64,000 nt of DNA from Alphaproteobacteria bacterium (GTDB taxonomy: Bacteria; Pseudomonadota; Alphaproteobacteria; Rhizobiales; Xanthobacteraceae): the NCBI GenBank assembly GCA_016869215.1, contig VGEP01000008.1, positions 93,209 through 157,208 of the forward strand, given 5' to 3'. Positions 49,900 through 57,766 of the stretch are shown here, one piece after another; the first letter of the stretch is position 1, and every line of letters starts with the position of its first letter. The notes under the pieces were generated by a model. That model was given only the letters and a program-made list of their open reading frames with translations, was not told the DNA's origin and made no database searches. The position numbers and the translations under genes are program-made.

Positions 49900-51654
49900 A
49901 TGGACGCGAAGAACACGAACTACACCGGCTGGCAATCCGACGTCATCGTCGACTGTATCAAGCGCTACGGATTTCCCTACATCACGCTCAATCCGGGCGC
50001 GAGCTTCCGCGGCCTGCACGACTCGCTCGTGAACTACGGCGGCAACGAGCCGCCGATGATGCTGTGCAATCACGAGGAGATCGCCGTGCAGATCGCGCAC
50101 GGCTACGCCAAGGCGACCGGCCGGCCCATGGCGGTGATCCTGCACGATCTCGTCGGCCTGCTGCACGCCTGCATGGCGATCTACTACGCATACCTGGACC
50201 GCGTACCGATCTTCATCATGGGCGCCACCGGCCCGATGGACGAGAGCAAGCGCCGCCCGCACATCGACTGGACCCACTCCGCGCTGGTGCAGGGCAACGC
50301 GGTGCGCGACTACACCAAGTGGGACTACCAGCCGACCTCCATCGAGGGCGTGCCGGAAAGCTTCGCCCGCGCCTATTCGGTGATGATGACCGAGCCGAAG
50401 GGCCCGATCTACATGTGCTACGACGCAGGCCTGCAGGAGTCGCCGAAAACCGGAGACGTGCCGCTGCCGACGCTTGAAGCGGTCGCCACGCCTTCGCCGA
50501 TGGCGCCCGATCCGCGCGCGCTCGAAGCCATCGCCGACAAGCTCCTTGCCGCCGAGCGCCCGCTGCTGCTGCCGGAGTACGCCGGCCGCCGCGCCGGAGG
50601 CTTCGAGAGCATCGTCGAGCTTGCGGAGCTGACCGGATCGGCGGTGTGGGACGTCAACAACGCGCTCAACTTTCCGAACAAGCACCCGCTGTGCCTCAGC
50701 CTCGACAAGGAGTCGCTCAAGACCACCGACCTGATCGTCGGCCTCGACGTCAAGGACTGGGAAAAGCAGCTCACCGAATTGAACAACGCCAAGCGCATCC
50801 GCGAGCCGCTGCCGCCGCCGGACTGCGACTATGTCGAAATCGGCTTTGCCGAACTCGGCATCAGCAAGTGGGCGATGGATTATTGCCGGATGCAGCCGTG
50901 CTCGGTGCGCGCGCTTGGCGACACGGCGATCGGCATCCCCGAACTCACGCGCCTGTGCCGCACGCGCATCGAGGACGACGCGAAGCTCCAGAAGAAAATC
51001 GCCGGCCGCAAGATCGAGATCGGCAAGCGGCATGATCAGGTCTGGACTCAGTGGCAGGAGGAAGCGCGCAACAACTGGGACGCCTCGCCGATCACCTTCG
51101 CCCGGCTCGCGCTCGAAGTCTGGGACGTCATCAAGGACGAGGACTGGGTGCTGACCGCGAACGACCTCAAGCGCCAGGTCCGCAAGCTCTGGGACTTCGA
51201 CAGGCCATACCGGCATCCCGGCACCGAGCTTGGCACCTCGACGCAGATCGGCCTATCGCTCGGCGTGGCGCTGGCCCACCGCGACAAGAACCGCGTCGTG
51301 GTCGACATCCAGCCCGACGGCGACCTGATGTTCGACGCCGGCGCACTCTGGATCGCCGCCAAATATCAAATCCCGATGCTGGTGGTGATGCACAACAACC
51401 GCGCGTACTACAACGACTGGGAGCACCAGATCCGCATGGCGCGGCTGCGCGGCACCGACGAGAGCAAGGCGCACATCGGTATGGACCTGTTCGGCCCGGA
51501 GCCCGATTTCGGCGCGCTCGCCCGCTCCATGGGCTGCTACGGCGAGGGCCCGATCGACAATCCGAAGGACGTCGGGCCTGCGCTGCGGCGCGCGCTCGCG
51601 GAGGTGAAGAAGGGCCGTCTGGCGCTGGTCGACACCATCACGCAGCACCGATAG
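49900..51654 (+). CDS. thiamine-diphosphate-dependent enzyme (decarboxylase/lyase-like)
   Basis: A 584-residue ThDP enzyme with the POX/AHAS domain order. The N-terminal Pyr domain carries the cofactor-activating Glu in CNHEEIAVQIAHGYAKATGR. The middle domain follows (about residues 200-330), and the C-terminal PP domain has the binding motif PDGDLMFDAGALW ... VMHNN. The usual GDG start is GDL, a mild deviation. The family includes benzoylformate, oxalyl-CoA and sulfopyruvate-type decarboxylases and acetolactate synthases; the specificity residues are not recognisable. It follows a Bug receptor and faces a split-bicupin pair, so a decarboxylation step in the same dissimilation route is plausible. 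Confidence 0.88.
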   Translation: MDAKNTNYTGWQSDVIVDCIKRYGFPYITLNPGASFRGLHDSLVNYGGNEPPMMLCNHEEIAVQIAHGYAKATGRPMAVILHDLVGLLHACMAIYYAYLDRVPIFIMGATGPMDESKRRPHIDWTHSALVQGNAVRDYTKWDYQPTSIEGVPESFARAYSVMMTEPKGPIYMCYDAGLQESPKTGDVPLPTLEAVATPSPMAPDPRALEAIADKLLAAERPLLLPEYAGRRAGGFESIVELAELTGSAVWDVNNALNFPNKHPLCLSLDKESLKTTDLIVGLDVKDWEKQLTELNNAKRIREPLPPPDCDYVEIGFAELGISKWAMDYCRMQPCSVRALGDTAIGIPELTRLCRTRIEDDAKLQKKIAGRKIEIGKRHDQVWTQWQEEARNNWDASPITFARLALEVWDVIKDEDWVLTANDLKRQVRKLWDFDRPYRHPGTELGTSTQIGLSLGVALAHRDKNRVVVDIQPDGDLMFDAGALWIAAKYQIPMLVVMHNNRAYYNDWEHQIRMARLRGTDESKAHIGMDLFGPEPDFGALARSMGCYGEGPIDNPKDVGPALRRALAEVKKGRLALVDTITQHR

Positions 51655-51763
51655 CCGTCCCGTCCTGCGCGCATTTGGCGTACCGCATTGCGGTGCAGCG
51701 GGGGTGACGCCGCGCCACCGCCCGCGATAGTCTGCCCACAAACCAATCCCAGGGAGGACAACG

Positions 51764-52738
51764 ATGTTGCCCATGCGCGCGGGACTGGGAGTCCTGACAG
51801 CTGTCATCGGACTGACTTTCGCCGTTCCGGCGTCGGCGCAGGAATATCCCAACAAGCCGATCAAGTTCATCGTGCCGACCGCGCCCGCCGGCATCGGCGA
51901 CATGCTGCCGCGCATCTTCCAGGGCAAGCTCGGCGAGGCGGGCAGTCCGGCGACCATCGTGGTCGAGAACCGCCCGGGCGCCGCGGGTGTCATCGGCACC
52001 AACGAAGTCGCGCGCGCGCCGGCCGACGGCTACACAATCCTCGCCGGCAATCACGCCGTGTTGTCGATGTTGCCGCATCTGCAGAAGATCCCCTACGACC
52101 CGTTCAAGAGCTTCGAGCCGATCGCCCTGGTTGTGACGGTGCCGAACATTCTCGTCGTGCACCCGTCGGTGCCGGCGAAGAACGTCAAGGAGCTGATCGC
52201 CTACGCCAAGGCGAATCCGAACAAACTGACCTACGCGTCGCAGGGCGTCGGCGCGTCCGGACACATCGCGGCCGAATTGTTCAAGCTGCACGCCGGCATC
52301 AACATCACCCACGTGCCCTACAAGGGTGCGGCGCCGGCCGCACAGGACCTCGCCGCGGGCCACGTCCACATGATGTTCGACGTGGTGTCGCTGGCGCTCG
52401 GACCGATCCAGGCCGGCCGCGTGCGTCCGCTCGGCGTCGCGACCAAGCAGCGCGTGTCGGTGCTGCCGGACGTGCCGACCATGACCGAACAGGGCGCGCC
52501 CGTGGAAGTCGGCGCGTGGTTCGGATTCCTTGCGCCGGCGGGAACGCCGGCCGCCGCCAAGGCCTGGCTGGCGCGCGAGGCGACGAAGGTATTCAAGCAG
52601 CCCGATGCCAGCGGCCGCTTCCTCAAGCAGGGCGCCGCCGTGCCGCTGCTGACCGGCGACGACTTCGCCAAATTTATCCGGTCCGAATCCGACCGCTACG
52701 GCGACGTGATCCGCCGCGCCGGAATCAAGATCGAGTAA
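51764..52738 (+). CDS. Bug/TctC-family receptor, tandem copy 1
   Basis: A 324-residue periplasmic receptor with a signal peptide ending at PASAQE. It is the first of three tandem paralogues. Shared blocks: PTAPAGIGDMLPRIFQGKLG, ENRPGAAGVIG, MLPHLQKIPYDPFK, YASQGVGASGHIAAELF and MMFDVVSLALGPIQAGR. ATG 51764 follows AGGGAGG. The unusual GIGDMLPR segment in the first lobe (in place of GG-x-TD-x-x-AR) is common to copies 1 and 3, pointing to a common kind of ligand. Confidence 0.93.
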   Translation: MLPMRAGLGVLTAVIGLTFAVPASAQEYPNKPIKFIVPTAPAGIGDMLPRIFQGKLGEAGSPATIVVENRPGAAGVIGTNEVARAPADGYTILAGNHAVLSMLPHLQKIPYDPFKSFEPIALVVTVPNILVVHPSVPAKNVKELIAYAKANPNKLTYASQGVGASGHIAAELFKLHAGINITHVPYKGAAPAAQDLAAGHVHMMFDVVSLALGPIQAGRVRPLGVATKQRVSVLPDVPTMTEQGAPVEVGAWFGFLAPAGTPAAAKAWLAREATKVFKQPDASGRFLKQGAAVPLLTGDDFAKFIRSESDRYGDVIRRAGIKIE

Positions 52739-52763
52739 ATCCCGAATTCCAACGGAGACCGAA

Positions 52764-53744
52764 ATGCAAATATCCCTGCGTTGCACCGCCGCCCTGACGG
52801 CCGTCCTGGCCTGCGGCATCGCCGTGGCTTCGGCCCTGGCGCAAGGTCAGGACTATCCCAACAAGCCGGTGCGCGTCATCGTCCCGATTGCGCCCGGCGG
52901 CATCGCCGATATCGTCAGCCGCCTGTTCGCGCAGAAGGTCGGCGAAGGCGGCAAGCACACCATCATCGTCGAGAACCGCACCGGCGGTGCGGGCGTGCCC
53001 GGCACCGATGCTGTCGCGAAGGCGCCGGCCGACGGCTACACGTTCCTGACCGGCCACCACGGCGTGCTGTCGATCCTGCCGCATCTGCAGAAGCTGCCCT
53101 ACGATCCGGTCAAGGACTTCGTGCCGGTGGTCAACATGATCATGGTGCCGAACATCCTGACCATCCACCCGTCGATCCCGGCCAAGAACCTGAAAGAGCT
53201 GGTCGCTTACGCCAAGGCCAACCCCGGCAAGCTGACCTACGCTTCGCAAGGCGTCGGGACCACCGGTCATATCGGCGGCGAACTCTTAAAGCTCGCAACC
53301 GGCATCGACATCGCGCATGTGCCCTATCGCGGCGCCGCGCCCGCCGCGCAGGATCTGATTGCCGGCCACGTCAGCATGATGTTCGACGTCGTGCCGCTGG
53401 CGCTGGCAGCCATTCGCGACAACCGCGTGCGCGCACTCGGCGTCGCCACCAAGGAGCGCGTGGCCGTGCTGCCGGACGTTCCGACCATGATCGAGCAGGG
53501 CTCGAACGTCGAGCTGTCCGCCTGGTTCGGATTGATTGCGCCCGCCGGTACGCCGAAGGCCGCAATCGCCTGGATCAACCAGGAAGCCAACAAGGCCCTG
53601 TCCACGCCCGACGTGCGCGAGCGCTTCGGCAAGACCGGCGGCGTGCTTGTGCTCGGCAGCCCGGAGTCGTTCGGCGCCCACATCGCCTCCGAAACGCGGA
53701 AGTACGGCGACGTGATCAAGAAGGCCAACATCAAGATCAACTGA
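52764..53744 (+). CDS. Bug/TctC-family receptor, tandem copy 2
   Basis: A 326-residue periplasmic receptor, with signal peptide ending near ALAQGQ. It is highly similar to copies 1 and 3: APGGIADIVSRLFAQKVGEG, ENRTGGAGVPG, SILPHLQKLPYDPVK, YASQGVGTTGHIGGELLKLA, MMFDVVPLALAAIRDNR. The ATG follows CGGAGACC, 25 bp after copy 1. The ADIVSR loop differs from the GDMLPR/GDILPR loop of the flanking copies, so its ligand may differ slightly. Confidence 0.93.
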   Translation: MQISLRCTAALTAVLACGIAVASALAQGQDYPNKPVRVIVPIAPGGIADIVSRLFAQKVGEGGKHTIIVENRTGGAGVPGTDAVAKAPADGYTFLTGHHGVLSILPHLQKLPYDPVKDFVPVVNMIMVPNILTIHPSIPAKNLKELVAYAKANPGKLTYASQGVGTTGHIGGELLKLATGIDIAHVPYRGAAPAAQDLIAGHVSMMFDVVPLALAAIRDNRVRALGVATKERVAVLPDVPTMIEQGSNVELSAWFGLIAPAGTPKAAIAWINQEANKALSTPDVRERFGKTGGVLVLGSPESFGAHIASETRKYGDVIKKANIKIN

Positions 53745-53756
53745 CCGGGAGGGCCC

Positions 53757-54731
53757 GTGCGGACGATTACGCGGCGAACGGCGATTACGGCGGGCACGGC
53801 GGCGGCGTTCGCCGCCATCGCTGCGCCCGCCAAAAGTCAGGCCTATCCCGACAAGCCGATCCGGGTTCTGGTGCCCGCCCAGGCCGGCGGCATCGGCGAC
53901 ATCCTGCCGCGCATTCTCGGCCAGAAGCTCGCGGAGTCCGGCACCGCGACCGTCGTCGTCGAAAACCGCGTCGGCGGCGGCGGGACCATCGCCGGCGCCG
54001 ATGTCGCGCGCGCCACGCCCGACGGCTATCTGCTGCTGCTGGGCAACCAGGGCCTGCTAGCGATCCGGCCGCAGCTCGCAAAGGTGGCGTTCGATCCGCT
54101 GAAGGACTTCGCACCGGTGATCCTGATGGTCACGGTTCCGAATATCCTGCTGGTGCATCCATCGGTACCGGCGAAGAATCTGAAGGAACTGATCGCGCTG
54201 GCCAAGGCCGATCCCGGCAAGCTGACCTATGCTTCGCAGGGCATCGGCGCGTCGGGCCATATCGCCGGCGAACTGTTCAAGCTTTCGGCGGGCATCGACA
54301 TCACACACGTGCCATATCGCGGGGCGGCGCCTGCCGCCAAGGATCTCGCAGCCGGGCACGTCCACATGATGTTCGACGTGGTGTCGCTGGCGCTCGGGCC
54401 GATCCGCTCCGGCGCGGTGCGGCCGATCGGCGTCGCTGCGAAGGAGCGCGTGTCCGTGCTGCCGGACGTGCCGACGCTCGGCGAGCAGGGATTTCCGGAC
54501 GAGATAGGCGCCTGGTTCGGCCTGCTGGCGCCGGCGGGCACACCGCCCGCCATCGTGTCCTGGCTCAACCGCGAGTCCAACCGCGTGTTTGCCATGCCGG
54601 ATGCGCGACGGTCGTTCATCGACCAGGGCGCATCGATGCCGCTCGGCACGCCGGAGGCATTCCGCGGTTTCATTGCTTCGCAGTTCGCCCGCTTCGGCGA
54701 TGTGATCCAGCGCGCCGGGATCAAGCTGTAG
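53757..54731 (+). CDS. Bug/TctC-family receptor, tandem copy 3
   Basis: A 324-residue periplasmic receptor. The start is GTG 53757 with GGGAGG close upstream, 12 bp after copy 2. The signal sequence contains a twin-Arg stretch (TITRRTAITAGTAAAFAAIA), so Tat rather than Sec export is likely, unlike its two sister copies. Core blocks: PAQAGGIGDILPRILGQKLA, ENRVGGGGTIAG, YASQGIGASGHIAGELFKLS, MMFDVVSLALGPIRSG. The TAG stop directly abuts the stop of the convergent MFS gene. Confidence 0.92.
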   Translation: MRTITRRTAITAGTAAAFAAIAAPAKSQAYPDKPIRVLVPAQAGGIGDILPRILGQKLAESGTATVVVENRVGGGGTIAGADVARATPDGYLLLLGNQGLLAIRPQLAKVAFDPLKDFAPVILMVTVPNILLVHPSVPAKNLKELIALAKADPGKLTYASQGIGASGHIAGELFKLSAGIDITHVPYRGAAPAAKDLAAGHVHMMFDVVSLALGPIRSGAVRPIGVAAKERVSVLPDVPTLGEQGFPDEIGAWFGLLAPAGTPPAIVSWLNRESNRVFAMPDARRSFIDQGASMPLGTPEAFRGFIASQFARFGDVIQRAGIKL

Positions 54732-55946
54732 TCAGACCGCGCGTCCGCCGGACCGCTTCAACACCAGCGGGATCGTTCCTGTCACCAGGCACAGCACTGC
54801 GGAAAGCAGGGCGATGGCGACCATCGGACCCGGCGTGCCGTCGGCATAGAGGCCGTAGAGCTGCGCAAAAACCGCCGCGCACAGGTGCTGCATGAATACG
54901 CCGATGCCCGCGGCAGTCCCGGCGTAGCGCGGAATCTCCGCCATCGCGGCGGCCTGCCCGTAGGGCATGGCGATGCCTTGCGCCAGGGTGAGGAAGAAGC
55001 CGGGAATGAAGAAAGCCAGCGGCACGACGATCCCCGACAACAGGACGAATGCCTGGCCGGACACCGCGGCGAGCGCCAGCACCGAGCCCGCGAACACCAT
55101 GGTCTCGGTCGAAAGCCTCATGGCGACCCGCGTCGAAATGAGACTGCCCGTGGCGAAGCCAAGTGGAAACAGCGCGAAGTACAGGCCGAACTCGGTCGCG
55201 GGCCTTTGCAGCAATTCGGTCATCAGCGAGGCCGCCGCCGTCGCCATCACCATGAAGGCGCCGGTCGTGAACCCGCTCTGAAGCACGAAGGCATTGAAGC
55301 GCAGACGGCCGAACAACGCGGCGTAGCTTTGCGCAACGCTTTCGGTGCTCGGCGTGCGGCTGGCAGCGGGATGGGTCTCGTAAAGCTGAATATAGGCGAC
55401 GAGCGCAATCGCCCCGCCAGCCAGCACGGCAAATACGAACGTGCTGCGCCAGCCCAGCGTGTCGATCAGCACCCCCGCGATGGTCGGCGACAGCATCGGC
55501 CCGAGCGTGCCGAACATGGTGAGATAGGCGATGGCCTTCACCAGCTGGTCCGCGCGATAAGCGTCGCGCGCAATCGCCCGCACCAGCGGCAGGCCGCAGC
55601 CGGCGCCAAGCGCCTGAATGAGCCGGCCCAGCACCAGGAGTTCGGGCGTCTGCGCAACCGCGGACAGCGCGCTGCCGACCAGGAACAGCGCGAGGCCGCT
55701 CAGCAGCACAGGCCGCCGGCCGTAGCGGTCGGACAGCGAGCCGTACACCAGCGTCGCGAACGCCATGCCGAACAGCGACACGCTGAAGGCCAGTTGCGCA
55801 CCGGCATGGCTCAGTTCGAATGCGGTCTTGACCTCGGGAATGACCGGAAAGAACAGATGCACGGCGAGCGGCGTGACAAGCGCGACCGACGCCAGCGACA
55901 GCGCAAACACGCGGCCTGGGTTGCGTTTCGGCGCTTCGGCGGTCAC
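54732..55946 (-). CDS. MFS transporter, Bcr/CflA drug-resistance family
   Basis: A 404-residue MFS protein with 12 predicted helices. Motif A is YGSLSDRYGRRPVLLSG after helix 2, and QALGAGCGLPLVRAIARDAY in helix 4 is diagnostic for the Bcr/CflA branch. These are proton-driven exporters of drugs, sulfonamides or metabolites such as cysteine. The GTG start (55946) overlaps the TGA stop of the amidohydrolase gene as GTGA, so it is coupled as the third gene of the aldolase-amidohydrolase-MFS operon. Import or export of the pathway's aromatic acid is therefore as likely as drug efflux. Confidence 0.9.
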   Translation of the reverse strand: MTAEAPKRNPGRVFALSLASVALVTPLAVHLFFPVIPEVKTAFELSHAGAQLAFSVSLFGMAFATLVYGSLSDRYGRRPVLLSGLALFLVGSALSAVAQTPELLVLGRLIQALGAGCGLPLVRAIARDAYRADQLVKAIAYLTMFGTLGPMLSPTIAGVLIDTLGWRSTFVFAVLAGGAIALVAYIQLYETHPAASRTPSTESVAQSYAALFGRLRFNAFVLQSGFTTGAFMVMATAAASLMTELLQRPATEFGLYFALFPLGFATGSLISTRVAMRLSTETMVFAGSVLALAAVSGQAFVLLSGIVVPLAFFIPGFFLTLAQGIAMPYGQAAAMAEIPRYAGTAAGIGVFMQHLCAAVFAQLYGLYADGTPGPMVAIALLSAVLCLVTGTIPLVLKRSGGRAV

Positions 55947-56893
55947 GTCAGTCCCGGGAACAGCCGCAGCGCGTTCCCCCGGTCGATGGCCTCGCGCTGC
56001 GCCGGCGGGATCGCGGCCAGCGCTTCGTAAGTCTTCACCGCTTCCGCGGTGACGTTGACGTTGGCGAACGGCCAGTCGGTCCCGAACACGATCCGGCCGG
56101 GATCCGCGACCTGTTCGAGACAGCCCCAGGTCTGCGCGCCGGGCGACAGCGCATTGTCGAACCAGAATCGACCCAGCAAGGCGAACACCTCGTCCTGCGT
56201 CATCTGCTTGAGCCGCTTGTCGATCATCGGCGACACCGACAGCCGCCATGAGAAATACGGCACCAGGCCGCCGGCGTGCGGCAGGATGAACTGCACCCGC
56301 GGATAGCGTTCAAGCGCGCCGCCGAAGATCAGATTCACCACCGCGCGCGTGGTGTCGAACAGGTACTCCATCATGAACGCCGGCCACGGCAGGTCGATCA
56401 GCCTGTTGGTGGGATGTGCGCCGGGATGCACGAACACCACGCCGTCGCGGGCGTTCAGCGCCTCCATGACCGGATCGAAGCGCGGATCGCCCAGGAACTT
56501 GCCGTCGTAGCTCGCGAACAGGCTCACACCCTGGAACTTCAGCGTATCGAGCGCATGGCCGATCTCCTCGACCGCGTCATCGACGTTCCACATCGACACG
56601 GTGCCGAAGGCGCCGAAGCGCTTCGGCCAGCGCACATTGAGCTCGGCGGCGTAGTCGTTGCAGCGCCGCGCCAGCGCCTTCGCCTTGTCCGGCGCGCAGA
56701 ACTGCACGCCCGGCTGCGCCAGCGAGGTGAGCGCGGTGGCGATGCCGAACCGGTCCATCACTTCCAGCGCCAGCTCCGGCGACCAGTCCGGATAGCGCCC
56801 GATCGCCGGTCCCGAACCCGCCGAATAGACCTCGTCGGCGTAGAACTTCGGGATCAGATGGAAATGAACGTCGACCCGGCGCGAATTCGCCAT
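55943..56893 (-). CDS. amidohydrolase-family decarboxylase/hydrolase (ACMSD-like)
   Basis: A 316-residue metal-dependent TIM-barrel protein of the amidohydrolase_2/ACMSD group. Ligands: the His-x-His of VDVHFHLIP near the N-terminus, the His in VFVHPGAHP, the His in FILPHAGG and the Asp in VFGTDWPFANV. ACMSD, gamma-resorcylate decarboxylase and 4-oxalomesaconate hydratase belong here. Start ATG 56893 lies 2 bp after the aldolase stop. Together with the class II aldolase-like enzyme it forms a two-step unit for aromatic acid breakdown (inference). Confidence 0.9.
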   Translation of the reverse strand: MANSRRVDVHFHLIPKFYADEVYSAGSGPAIGRYPDWSPELALEVMDRFGIATALTSLAQPGVQFCAPDKAKALARRCNDYAAELNVRWPKRFGAFGTVSMWNVDDAVEEIGHALDTLKFQGVSLFASYDGKFLGDPRFDPVMEALNARDGVVFVHPGAHPTNRLIDLPWPAFMMEYLFDTTRAVVNLIFGGALERYPRVQFILPHAGGLVPYFSWRLSVSPMIDKRLKQMTQDEVFALLGRFWFDNALSPGAQTWGCLEQVADPGRIVFGTDWPFANVNVTAEAVKTYEALAAIPPAQREAIDRGNALRLFPGLT

Positions 56894-56895
56894 GA

Positions 56896-57636
56896 TCAAG
56901 TCCCGCCCTTGCTGCTCGCGAGCATGTCGCCGCAGCCGGCGCGGCGCGCCCAGTATTCCCACGCGCGCTGCATTTCAGGCGAGCCGGCGCGGAAGTTGGT
57001 GCGGGTGCGGATTTCGTTTTCGGAAAGAGCCTTGAACTCGCCCATGCGCATGGCGGCCAGAAGAATGCGCGCATTGCGCGGCAGGTACACGGAAAGGCGG
57101 ACGAGCTTCAGCAGGCTGTCGGCTGCGGCCGAAAAACCGTGCCCGCGCATCAGCACCACGCTGTCGGGGCCGAGCGCACGCGCCATGTCCCGGCCCTGCG
57201 CCATGTTGACCACCAGCAGGTTGGTGGCATCGCCGAATCGATCGGCGATGTCCCACACCGGCACGTTGTTGCCCATGTCGCTCGCCACATGCGCCACGCA
57301 GCACAGCCGCGTCCTGGAGATGCTGAACGGCAGGATGTCCTCGGCGTGGGAATGCACCACCGCGTTGACGTCGGGCCGCGCCTCATAGATCGCGCCGTGG
57401 ATGAAGCGCTCCAGATAAGGCGGCCGCGCATCGCCGACCGGCGCGCCGTCGAGCTGGAACTCCAGAATGTCGTCCTTCGTCACAAGCTCCGGACTGAGCG
57501 AGCGCGACAGCAGGTAGCGGTCGGGACGCTGGGGATGGCGGATGCTGACGTGGCCATAGGCGTCCACCACGTCCTCGTGAGCCAGGATGCGGTTTGCGAT
57601 CACGAGATCGACGATCGAACGCTGCAGCTCGTCCAT
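56896..57636 (-). CDS. class II aldolase/adducin-family protein (decarboxylase-like)
   Basis: A 246-residue class II aldolase-family protein. The zinc ligands are in VVHSHAEDILPF (His-x-His) and LMRGHGFSAAA (the third His). The acid/base region YGHVSIRHP is close to the N-terminus. The family includes fuculose aldolase and also 3,4-dihydroxyphthalate decarboxylase-like enzymes; the HSHAEDILPF context feels closer to the latter. ATG 57636 has GGGAGG upstream; a 36-residue extension is intergenic. It is the first gene of the operon with the amidohydrolase and the MFS transporter. Confidence 0.9.
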   Translation of the reverse strand: MDELQRSIVDLVIANRILAHEDVVDAYGHVSIRHPQRPDRYLLSRSLSPELVTKDDILEFQLDGAPVGDARPPYLERFIHGAIYEARPDVNAVVHSHAEDILPFSISRTRLCCVAHVASDMGNNVPVWDIADRFGDATNLLVVNMAQGRDMARALGPDSVVLMRGHGFSAAADSLLKLVRLSVYLPRNARILLAAMRMGEFKALSENEIRTRTNFRAGSPEMQRAWEYWARRAGCGDMLASSKGGT

Positions 57637-57766
57637 GCCAAGGCCTCCCTCCCCGAACGTTCCGGCTGTCGCCGAAATCGCGGAGCACGTTAGCGGAAGG
57701 CTTGGATGGAGTCTGCCCTGGGCGTTGCGCCGCAGAGCTGTCATTCGCCGCGCGCGGGCGAAGCGC

